Source: Chromatiales bacterium (GTDB lineage: Bacteria > Pseudomonadota > Gammaproteobacteria > UBA6429 > Thiohalophilaceae). Taken from it: 6,606 nucleotides of DNA. The notes below the pieces were generated by a model that saw nothing but the letters and a program-made list of their open reading frames with translations, did not search any database and was not told the DNA's origin. Position numbers and translations under genes: made by a program. Positions 1 to 5,516 of the stretch are shown here, piece by piece (position 1 is the first letter of the stretch; every line of letters begins with the position of its first letter). The DNA is taken from NCBI GenBank assembly GCA_027070385.1, contig JALXDW010000190.1:1-6606 (forward strand), given 5' to 3'.

Positions 1-1269
1 CGCATATCCAACAGTTATATTTACAACCCGTCCAATACACGGGTGAATACCATTACCCATGCAGTAATGTTGCTGGGTTTCAACCTGGTACGCGATATCA
101 GCATTTCACTCGCTATCATAGATACCCTGTTAAAAGGTAACAAAGAAACCCATATTATGAAACTGATGGCACGCACTTTTCATGCTGCCGTACAATCACG
201 TGCAATCGCAGAAGCTCGTCATGATGAGTCTCCTGAAGAAATTTTTATTGCAGCCTTACTGTATAACATAGGTGAACTGACTTTTTGTTGTGTCGATAGC
301 CAAGCCAGTGAGAAACTTATTAGCAGCCGCCTGATATCGACTGATGAACATTACGAGAAAATGCAAAATGAAATACTGGGTTTTACATTCAAACAACTCA
401 CTGAAAAATTAACCGAAGACTGGCAACTCAGTGACCTGCTGCATGACACCTTACATAACTGTGACAATATCAACAATCGGTGTCGACATATCATTCATGG
501 TAATGCAATCGCACTAGCCGCTGAACACGGCTGGCAATCACCTGAAACAGAACGTGAATTGAAAGCCCTTGCCAAACACCTGAACAAGGATCTGAAAGAA
601 ACAACCCGTTTTGTACATGACAATGTAGAAACAGCCGTTGATGTCACCAAAGAATTTGGTGCCGGAGAAGCAGCAAAATATATTCCCAGCCTGAAAAAGA
701 CAGCAACGAATACCAGTATTCCTGCAGAATTGGAAGAACAGGATCAATATTTAGTACCTGACCATATGTTGCAACTTTCTATTCTTAGGGAATTGTCCGC
801 CATGTTAAACAAAAAACCGGCTATTAATAATATACTGACCATGGTACTGGAAGGTATTTACCGGGGCATTGGTATGGATCGCGCGGCACTGGTTTTTATA
901 AACCCGACAAAAACAGAAGCACGTGCAAAAATTGCCGTTGGTATTGACTGTACAGATTTTCAGAAAAAATTTGTTGCCGGCATAGATATGACCAGCCCCA
1001 ACCTGCTACAACAAATATTAATTTATAATCGCAGTTACTGGATAAAAGACGATGCTGATGGTCAGCAACTCGTGACGCCCGAATTGTCCAGCATCTTAAA
1101 TGCAAAAACATTTTTTATATCGCCCGTCACCGTCAATGGGCAAACGATTGGTGTGTTCTATGCTGATCGGCAGCCCAGTAAGCGTTCACTTGATGATGAA
1201 AGTTATGAAAGCTTTAAGCACTTTACCCAGGAAGCCTGTATTGCATTAAAATTTATCAAACAAAATTAA
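1..1269 (+). CDS. HDOD domain protein with C-terminal GAF-like domain (5' truncated by window)
   Basis: The frame is open from base 1, so the gene starts upstream; the GTG at 43 is an internal codon because the codons before it already read as HDOD (the N-S-x-x-Y pattern just ahead of A-V-M-L-L-G-F-N-L-V-R). Numbering from the first codon in the window, residues 1 to about 200 are the C-terminal part of an HDOD domain, a helical output domain related to HD phosphohydrolases and common in bacterial signalling. The usual LLHDIG-type motif reads LLYNIGE (86-92), so the metal-binding HD pair is lost, as is frequent in HDOD proteins, and catalysis is unlikely. After a linker, about residues 257-420 resemble a GAF sensor domain (sequence ending in a G-Q-T-I-G-V-F-Y-A-D strand, then a helix). 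No membrane segment is visible, so it is probably a cytosolic regulator. It ends with TAA at 1267. HDOD is well supported; GAF is a fold-level reading. The ligand and partner are unknown. Confidence 0.85.
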   Translation, partial: RISNSYIYNPSNTRVNTITHAVMLLGFNLVRDISISLAIIDTLLKGNKETHIMKLMARTFHAAVQSRAIAEARHDESPEEIFIAALLYNIGELTFCCVDSQASEKLISSRLISTDEHYEKMQNEILGFTFKQLTEKLTEDWQLSDLLHDTLHNCDNINNRCRHIIHGNAIALAAEHGWQSPETERELKALAKHLNKDLKETTRFVHDNVETAVDVTKEFGAGEAAKYIPSLKKTATNTSIPAELEEQDQYLVPDHMLQLSILRELSAMLNKKPAINNILTMVLEGIYRGIGMDRAALVFINPTKTEARAKIAVGIDCTDFQKKFVAGIDMTSPNLLQQILIYNRSYWIKDDADGQQLVTPELSSILNAKTFFISPVTVNGQTIGVFYADRQPSKRSLDDESYESFKHFTQEACIALKFIKQN

Positions 1270-1274
1270 CAACA

Positions 1275-1303
1275 TTCACTCGGAATTTAATTTTAGGTAT
1301 ACT
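1275..1303 (+). promoter_or_regulatory. Predicted sigma70-type promoter for the methyltransferase gene
   Basis: A -35 of TTCACT (1275-1280, 4/6 to TTGACA) is separated by 17 bp from a -10 of TATACT (1298-1303, 5/6 to TATAAT). Transcription would begin near 1310, giving a leader of about 40 nt before the ATG at 1350. The promoter sits just after the stop of the HDOD gene, with no terminator seen between them, so the methyltransferase could also receive read-through. Predicted from sequence only. Confidence 0.5.
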
Positions 1304-1342
1304 CAGTGACTCATCCAGCCCGCCACACATTTAACTGAGTAT
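1299..1342. repeat. 9-bp inverted repeat around the methyltransferase promoter and leader
   Basis: ATACTCAGT (1299-1307) is exactly mirrored by ACTGAGTAT (1334-1342), with 26 bp between the arms. The left arm overlaps the predicted -10 box and the right arm ends 7 bp before the start codon. With transcription starting near 1310 the left arm would not be in the RNA, so a DNA-level site is more plausible than an RNA hairpin. A chance repeat is possible at this length. Confidence 0.35.
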
Positions 1343-1349
1343 CCAGATA

Positions 1350-2174
1350 ATGACAAGCAACGAAAAACATAAACAAAACATCGCGGATAATTTTAATCTT
1401 GTCGCTTCAGGTTATGATAATCCATCGCAACGCTACTTTCCCGTGTGTGCCGATAAAATGGCTGAATACCTGAAGCCAAAACCAGGAAATCGTGTTCTCG
1501 ACATTGCCACAGGCACAGGTATGGTCGCCACAGCCATGGCACAAGCCATATTGCCGGATGGCCGGGTACAAGCGATTGACCTTTCCAGTGGGATGCTGGA
1601 TAAGGCCTATGAAAATCTGACCCGACTGGGTTTGCATAATATTGATTTGCATGAGATGGATGCGGAACAACTGGACTTTAAAAGCAATTATTTTGATTGT
1701 GCCAGCTGTGGTTTTGGCATTTTTTTTATGCCAGATATGCTTGCCAGTTTAAAAGAATGGCAACGAGTTCTTAAACCTGACGGACGTTTACTTTTTACAA
1801 CATTTGCAACCGGCTCGTTTGGTGAACCTCTGAATCTCTTTATAAAACAACTTGCCGAATTGAATATCAGTTTGGACGATAACAACCAGCAACTGACTGA
1901 AATGCAAGCCTGTGAATCAATTCTGAAGCAGGCAGGGTATCACAATGTTCAAATCCACAGTGAACAACTGGGGTATCATCTTGGCAGTGAAAATGACTGG
2001 TGGGAAATTATTATGAACAGTGCCTTGCGTGCGGCTGTATCACGCCTGACTGCGATACAATTTGCACAATTTCGAGCAACACATTTAGCTGAAGTAAAAA
2101 AGCTGAAAACCGATAAAGGGATCTGGCTCGATATCCATGTTATTTTTTCAACCGGGAAAAAGCCTGCCATCTAA
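1350..2174 (+). CDS. Class I SAM-dependent methyltransferase (Methyltransf_11/UbiE-like)
   Basis: This 274-aa soluble protein has a Rossmann-type methyltransferase core. Motif I is VLDIATGTG (49-57), the SAM-binding glycine loop; motif II is AIDLSS (75-80), with the acidic residue expected to hold the SAM ribose; the MDAEQLDF stretch (103-110) fits the adenine-binding strand; FDCASCGFG (115-123) is motif IV; LKPDGRLLFTTF (141-152) is the post-motif strand. The N-terminal F-x-x-V-A-x-x-Y-D pattern resembles UbiE/MenG and other small-molecule methyltransferases. The substrate cannot be read: the C-terminal part (about 160-274) matches nothing I recognise, and the neighbours do not define a pathway. 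True ubiE seems unlikely because its context is absent. The ATG at 1350 has only a weak Shine-Dalgarno (GAG at 1337-1339). It stands alone between its own promoter and the convergent MgtC-family gene. Confidence 0.88.
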   Translation: MTSNEKHKQNIADNFNLVASGYDNPSQRYFPVCADKMAEYLKPKPGNRVLDIATGTGMVATAMAQAILPDGRVQAIDLSSGMLDKAYENLTRLGLHNIDLHEMDAEQLDFKSNYFDCASCGFGIFFMPDMLASLKEWQRVLKPDGRLLFTTFATGSFGEPLNLFIKQLAELNISLDDNNQQLTEMQACESILKQAGYHNVQIHSEQLGYHLGSENDWWEIIMNSALRAAVSRLTAIQFAQFRATHLAEVKKLKTDKGIWLDIHVIFSTGKKPAI

Positions 2175-2183
2175 ATTCAGCTA

Positions 2184-2215
2184 AACCGGCTTATAAACAA
2201 TCCTAATCACCGGTT
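2184..2215. terminator. Weak dyad between convergent genes, possible bidirectional terminator
   Basis: AACCGG (2184-2189) pairs with CCGGTT (2210-2215) across a 20-nt loop. It lies between the stop of the methyltransferase (2174) and the stop of the MgtC-family gene (2203), and overlaps the last codons of the latter. The only trailing U-run is three long on the minus strand and there is none on the plus strand. As an intrinsic terminator it is poor; it is listed because it is the only structured element in the gap. Confidence 0.2.
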
Positions 2216-2892
2216 GGTACAATACTGAATTCCTTGATCTTCTCGTTTTCCATTAATGCATTCGACAAATCGTAAAAAGCATTCGCACTGTATGCAAACA
2301 TTGTCATTTGATATTCAAACAGGTTCGTTTCATTATTCAGTTCAAAGCTTAAATTCGATTCTTTTACATTATAAAGATGAATAAACTCCAGCAACACATC
2401 ACGTTCCATAATGTCCTGACGTTTAAAGCTGACTTTTAAATGCCCAAAATGCCGGGTCGGCATTTTACGTTCAAGCCAGCCAAAACCACCGAGTACCAGT
2501 AAAGTCATAAAGGTTGCAAAAAAACCGGCACTGAAAAACCCCATTCCGACCAGAATACCAATTGCAGCGGTCATCCAGATAGAGGCGGCCGTGGTTAAAC
2601 CACGAATCGTCAGTTTTTCCCGCATAATAACACCGGCACCAAGAAAACCGATACCCGTCATAATTCCCTGCGCCATTCGGGTGGGATCAACCCGAATCGT
2701 ATCCGCTGGCACCCCTGCCAACAACTCCCACTGAAATACCGTTAACAGCATCAACAATGAAGAAGCCACACAAACCAGCGAATGAGTTCGCAACCCGGCA
2801 GGTCGGCCATGAAAAGCCCGCTCAAGCCCGATAATTGCACCGGCCAATAATGCCAAACTCAAACGAATTAAAACGGTATTATATTCAATCAC
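2203..2892 (-). CDS. MgtC/SapB family inner membrane protein
   Basis: At 229 aa it is close to full-length Salmonella MgtC (about 231 aa). The N-terminal 140 residues are hydrophobic, with about five membrane helices (roughly 6-24, 36-56, 75-90, 99-117, 120-139), and carry the family signatures: GLERAFHGRPAGLRTHSLV (22-40), PTRMAQGIMTGIGFLGAGV (70-88) and GLTTAASIWMTAAIG (98-112). Residues about 150-229 form a soluble C-terminal domain like the ACT-type domain of MgtC proper, which short SapB-like members lack. MgtC proteins support growth in low Mg2+ and, in Salmonella, restrain the F1Fo ATP synthase; whether this one does is inference. The GTG start at 2892 is favoured: a TAA lies four codons upstream in frame, and AAGGA sits 6 nt before it. 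It is transcribed divergently from the unknown gene and eptA. No mgtA/mgtB transporter gene is in view, so the mgtC symbol is withheld. Confidence 0.93.
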   Translation of the reverse strand: MIEYNTVLIRLSLALLAGAIIGLERAFHGRPAGLRTHSLVCVASSLLMLLTVFQWELLAGVPADTIRVDPTRMAQGIMTGIGFLGAGVIMREKLTIRGLTTAASIWMTAAIGILVGMGFFSAGFFATFMTLLVLGGFGWLERKMPTRHFGHLKVSFKRQDIMERDVLLEFIHLYNVKESNLSFELNNETNLFEYQMTMFAYSANAFYDLSNALMENEKIKEFSIVPTGD

Positions 2893-2898
2893 TTCCTG

Positions 2899-2903
2899 TC
2901 CTT
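2899..2903 (-). promoter_or_regulatory. Ribosome binding site fixing the GTG start of the MgtC-family gene
   Basis: On the minus strand AAGGA (2903-2899) lies 6 nt before the GTG at 2892. The in-frame TAA just upstream overlaps this site, so no earlier start is possible. A second AGGA at 2897-2894 is only 1 nt from the GTG and too close to serve. Confidence 0.6.
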
Positions 2904-3073
2904 AACTGTATATATTGCTTCAGGGTTCATTAATCATTGTCTGCTGTTGAAAAACTTTTTATCCCAACAAGTCATTTTTAGCGCCTCTGTGCTGTTCATA
3001 CAAATACACGCACGATAACCCCACCAATGAAAGCATAAACAACCCTGAATAAATTATGGCTTAATTTATCCCT

Positions 3074-3079
3074 ATTATA
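3074..3079 (-). promoter_or_regulatory. Candidate -10 box for the MgtC-family gene
   Basis: The minus strand reads a perfect TATAAT (3079-3074), preceded directly by CTG. No good -35 lies 16-18 bp upstream (AATAAA at 17 bp), so the promoter would be weak or activator-dependent. The dyad at 3094-3120 occupies exactly the place where a -35 or an activator would sit. Transcription would start near 3067. Confidence 0.35.
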
Positions 3080-3093
3080 CAGTTTTAAGTGTC

Positions 3094-3120
3094 GTATTTA
3101 TTTGGTAGTCAAATAAACAC
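3094..3120. promoter_or_regulatory. 27-bp operator-like dyad over the divergent promoters
   Basis: TTTATTTG (3097-3104) is a perfect inverted copy of CAAATAAA (3110-3117) with a 5-bp centre. Past one mismatch (3096/3118) the pairing resumes for two more bases (3094-3095 with 3119-3120), giving 10 of 11 matched positions per arm. It covers the predicted -35 (3102-3107) of the rightward promoter and the -35 zone of the leftward TATAAT. No T-run follows it and it is upstream of the predicted starts, so it reads as a binding site for a dimeric regulator, not a terminator. It does not match the Fur, FNR or PhoP consensus; the regulator is unknown. Confidence 0.5.
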
Positions 3121-3130
3121 ACCGTATAAT
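3102..3130 (+). promoter_or_regulatory. Predicted sigma70 promoter of the helical-repeat gene and eptA operon
   Basis: TTGGTA (3102-3107, 4/6) is followed after exactly 17 bp by a consensus TATAAT (3125-3130). Transcription would begin near 3137, leaving a 26-nt leader before the ATG at 3163. The -35 box lies inside the dyad at 3094-3120, so a protein bound there would occlude RNA polymerase. This is the strongest promoter prediction in the window. Confidence 0.65.
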
Positions 3131-3162
3131 ACGTTTCTTTTTAATACACCAGGTTTAACCTT

Positions 3163-3852
3163 ATGAGTAGTCAGGATAACAACGATTCAGCCATTGCCGC
3201 CAGCAACGAAAACACCGACGCGTTGCTCAAACAACGACTGGCCACCTACCAGGAACATCTTGCGGATTTACCCGAGCAAACCCACCCAAGAGATCGCGCC
3301 TTGCTGGAACTGAACCTGGCAGAAACCCTGGTGGGGTTACAACGCGGGGAAGAAGGTTGGACTGTTGCCCGCGCTGCATTTGATGTTTTTATGCAATACC
3401 ACTCCTGGCAAGATGCTGTTGAAGCACTGGTGGTACTTTATCAGGCAGATCAGCCTGCCTCCATTATCGCCCTTGGGCAAGCAGCCTGGCTAGCGGTGAG
3501 CTTTCCAATCAGTCCTGAAACCAGCTTTGCTGTCATGACACACTTGATTGATGAAATGCCACCAACGGCAGACGGTGCCGCTGTCGCTGCCATCGTCGGA
3601 CAATACGTTGTTGACCTGCGTGCCAGTGATGAAGAACACGAAAGCCTGTCCTTCCTCACTCGCAATGTATTGGTAAAGGTTGCTGAACTACACAGTGGCG
3701 TTAAGTCACAAAAAGAACTGGATATTTGGCGACTAAAATTGGAACTAAATGAGCCAGAAAAGTTCTTACCTAGGATGGCATTGGTTATTGGAGCAATTGT
3801 TGAAGATAACTGGTGGTTTGATCGAGACAAGTTACGTGAGTTAATGGATTAA
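3163..3852 (+). CDS. Conserved-looking hypothetical protein with TPR-like helical repeats
   Basis: I do not recognise a named family for this 229-aa protein. It has no signal peptide or membrane segment and should be cytosolic. Residues 1-20 are polar and probably disordered. About residues 20-95 are amphipathic helices with the alternating small/large pattern of tetratricopeptide-like repeats (for example A-L-L-E-L-N-L-A-E-T-L then W-T-V-A-R-A-A-F-D-V-F), and helix follows through about 175. The C-terminus ends in an aromatic, acidic cluster, EDNWWFDRDKLRELM (214-228), which looks like a conserved functional or docking motif. ATG at 3163 is preceded by a weak AGG (3151-3153). Its stop is 10 bp before eptA on the same strand, so the two are probably co-transcribed, and a scaffold or adaptor role is possible but unproven. 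GC is about 54% over 3241-3660, then about 41% over 3661-3840. Confidence 0.8.
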   Translation: MSSQDNNDSAIAASNENTDALLKQRLATYQEHLADLPEQTHPRDRALLELNLAETLVGLQRGEEGWTVARAAFDVFMQYHSWQDAVEALVVLYQADQPASIIALGQAAWLAVSFPISPETSFAVMTHLIDEMPPTADGAAVAAIVGQYVVDLRASDEEHESLSFLTRNVLVKVAELHSGVKSQKELDIWRLKLELNEPEKFLPRMALVIGAIVEDNWWFDRDKLRELMD

Positions 3853-3862
3853 GAATCCAGAT

Positions 3863-5473
3863 TTGAAAAGACAAGTAGTGCAAAAAATCCCTTCTATCAG
3901 TCTGTCATGGCTTATTATGCTAACCGCACTTTTTTTAGTGTTGTTCGATAATGCCAGTTTCTTTTCTCATGCACTCGCATCCTATCCGATTACATTTGCA
4001 AACATCCCTTTTTTGATATCCTTGTTTGTTCTGCTACTGAGCTTTATTACCCTTTTATTAGGTCTGGTAAGTTACCGCTATACAGTAAAACCGATTTTAA
4101 TTCTGATTTTATTATTGTCATCGCTCGGCAGTTATTTTATGAACAGTTATAACACCATTATCAATGAAGATATGTTGCGTAATGTCATACAAACAAATCC
4201 ATCAGAGGCATTGGATTTAATCAACTTTAAACTTGTTCTTTATTTTATATTTCTGGGTATTTTACCTGCCGCTTTTATTTATAAAATCAAGATAAAGAAA
4301 CGACCTTTTAAACAGGAAATACTCAGCAAGCTGAAACTGCTACTGCTTTCCGTTATCACTATCAGTTTAATTATCTTTGGTTTTGGTAAAAATTATGCTT
4401 CATTTATTCGGGAACATAAAATAATACGCCTATACAGCAACCCCATTTTTTATATCTATTCAACCGGAAAATATATTTCCAGCACCCTTAAAACAGGAAA
4501 TATGCCTATCAAACCTGTTGCCAGTGATGTCAAAGTGAATAAAAAAGATATTGATAAGGAACTGGTTATTTTTGTGGTTGGTGAAACTGTCAGGGCTGAT
4601 CGCTTTTCCCTGAATGGCTACTCCCGAAAAACCAACCCGCTACTTGAAAAAGAAGACATTATCAGTTTTAAAAATATGTCTTCTTGCGGAACATCAACGG
4701 CAGAATCTGTTCCCTGCATGTTTTCAAAATTTACCCGCGAGGAATACTCGGAAGAAAAAGGACAGGGTTATGAGAACATCCTTGATGTGTTGGATCATGC
4801 CGGAGTCAATATTTTATGGCGCGATAATAACTCCGATTCAAAAGGTGTCGCATTACGTGTAGCCTATGAAAACTACCGAACAAACAAACGAAATAATATC
4901 TGTGATATTGAATGCAGAGATGAAGGCATGTTAACCGGGTTACAAAATTATATTGACCATCAAAAAGGTGACATCCTTATCATTCTCCATCAAATGGGCA
5001 ACCACGGTCCGGCTTATTACAAACGTTACCCAAAAGAATTTGAATACTTCAAACCTGCCTGCAAGGACAGTAATCTTGAAAACTGTACAATAGAACAAAT
5101 CAATAACAGTTACGATAATGCTATCCGCTACACGGATTATTTTTTATCCAGAGTTATCCAACTATTAAAAAATAACTCCAAAAAATATGAAACAGCTTTA
5201 CTGTATGCCAGTGACCATGGTGAGTCATTGGGAGAAAATGGTATCTATCTGCATGGCATGCCGTATTTTATTGCCCCTGTTGCACAAACACATGTTGCAT
5301 CTGTTCTTTGGGCTGGAAAGAGTATGGGAATTGATATCAACAAACTCAAAGCAAAAGAAAACTTGCCACTTTCACACGATAATATTTTTCATATGTTACT
5401 GGGGTTATTTGAAGTAAAAACAAAAATCTATAACCGGAAACTGGATATTATTGACTACCTGGAAAAAGACTGA
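3863..5473 (+). CDS. eptA: Lipid A phosphoethanolamine transferase, EptA/MCR type
   Basis: This 536-aa inner membrane enzyme matches EptA and MCR-1 in length (about 540-547 aa). Such enzymes move phosphoethanolamine from phosphatidylethanolamine to lipid A phosphates on the periplasmic face, lowering negative charge and polymyxin binding. The N-terminus has five membrane helices (about 13-33, 46-70, 76-94, 122-140, 157-175), then a periplasmic alkaline-phosphatase-fold domain. By alignment from memory with MCR-1, the catalytic Thr is T279 in SCGTSTAESVPC, and zinc ligands are E241 (VVGETVRAD), D451-H452 (SDHGESLGENG) and H464, with H376 and H381 in HQMGNHGPAYY for the second site. Cysteine pairs C275/C285, C347/C351 and C400/C408 match the family's disulfides; the middle pair has a shortened loop. 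The start is TTG at 3863 with no clear Shine-Dalgarno; GTG at 3878 is an alternative. An in-frame TAA at 3842 excludes starts further up. The 5' half is very AT-rich (about 31% GC over 4081-4440). Confidence 0.94.
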   Translation: MKRQVVQKIPSISLSWLIMLTALFLVLFDNASFFSHALASYPITFANIPFLISLFVLLLSFITLLLGLVSYRYTVKPILILILLLSSLGSYFMNSYNTIINEDMLRNVIQTNPSEALDLINFKLVLYFIFLGILPAAFIYKIKIKKRPFKQEILSKLKLLLLSVITISLIIFGFGKNYASFIREHKIIRLYSNPIFYIYSTGKYISSTLKTGNMPIKPVASDVKVNKKDIDKELVIFVVGETVRADRFSLNGYSRKTNPLLEKEDIISFKNMSSCGTSTAESVPCMFSKFTREEYSEEKGQGYENILDVLDHAGVNILWRDNNSDSKGVALRVAYENYRTNKRNNICDIECRDEGMLTGLQNYIDHQKGDILIILHQMGNHGPAYYKRYPKEFEYFKPACKDSNLENCTIEQINNSYDNAIRYTDYFLSRVIQLLKNNSKKYETALLYASDHGESLGENGIYLHGMPYFIAPVAQTHVASVLWAGKSMGIDINKLKAKENLPLSHDNIFHMLLGLFEVKTKIYNRKLDIIDYLEKD

Positions 5474-5486
5474 ACCCGCCTTTCAC

Positions 5487-5516
5487 AAAAAAACCGGATT
5501 AATGTGTGTTACCCGG
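5487..5516 (-). terminator. Probable intrinsic terminator of the diguanylate cyclase gene
   Basis: Read on the minus strand, CCGG (5516-5513) pairs with CCGG (5497-5494), an inner TAA/TTA can add three pairs with a small bulge, the loop is CACACA, and seven Ts follow at once (5493-5487). The hairpin overlaps the last codons and stop (5499-5501) of the cyclase. The stem is short, so efficiency is uncertain. On the plus strand no T-run follows, so it would not stop eptA transcription in the same way. Confidence 0.4.

Larger units (their letters stand above)
2893..3162. other. Divergent intergenic regulatory region (270 bp)
   Basis: This AT-rich gap separates the GTG of the MgtC-family gene from the ATG of the helical-repeat gene. 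It contains promoter-like elements for both directions and the 27-bp dyad, all listed separately, plus a 9-bp inverted repeat with widely spaced arms: TTCAGGGTT at 2919-2927 and AACCCTGAA at 3041-3049. If the minus-strand TATAAT is used, the MgtC-family mRNA would carry a leader of about 175 nt. I found no convincing small gene with a ribosome binding site here. Confidence 0.6.

Noticed and set aside
43..45. GTG at 43 as the start of the first gene
   Set aside because: The frame is open to base 1 and the preceding codons already match the HDOD domain, so this is an internal valine codon of a gene cut by the window.
2934..2999. 21-codon minus-strand ORF in the leader of the MgtC-family gene
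   Set aside because: It has an ATG and a stop but no Shine-Dalgarno sequence, no recognisable peptide and a length expected by chance, so it is not called as a leader peptide.
3151..3161. Small palindrome AGGTTTAACCT covering the ribosome binding site of the helical-repeat gene
   Set aside because: The 5-bp arms have a 1-nt centre, so no RNA hairpin can form, and as a DNA site it is too short to separate from chance.
3450..3830. Long minus-strand ORF opposite the helical-repeat gene
   Set aside because: It is antisense to a well-formed coding frame, serine/threonine-rich as expected for a shadow frame, and has no recognisable domain.
4614..5417. Two plus-strand ORFs inside eptA in another frame
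   Set aside because: They overlap the catalytic domain, whose motifs are all in the main frame; their translations show no domain or plausible start context.
5494..5516. The same CCGG hairpin as a terminator for eptA
   Set aside because: On the plus strand the hairpin is followed by a mixed sequence without a T-run, so only the minus-strand reading is supported.
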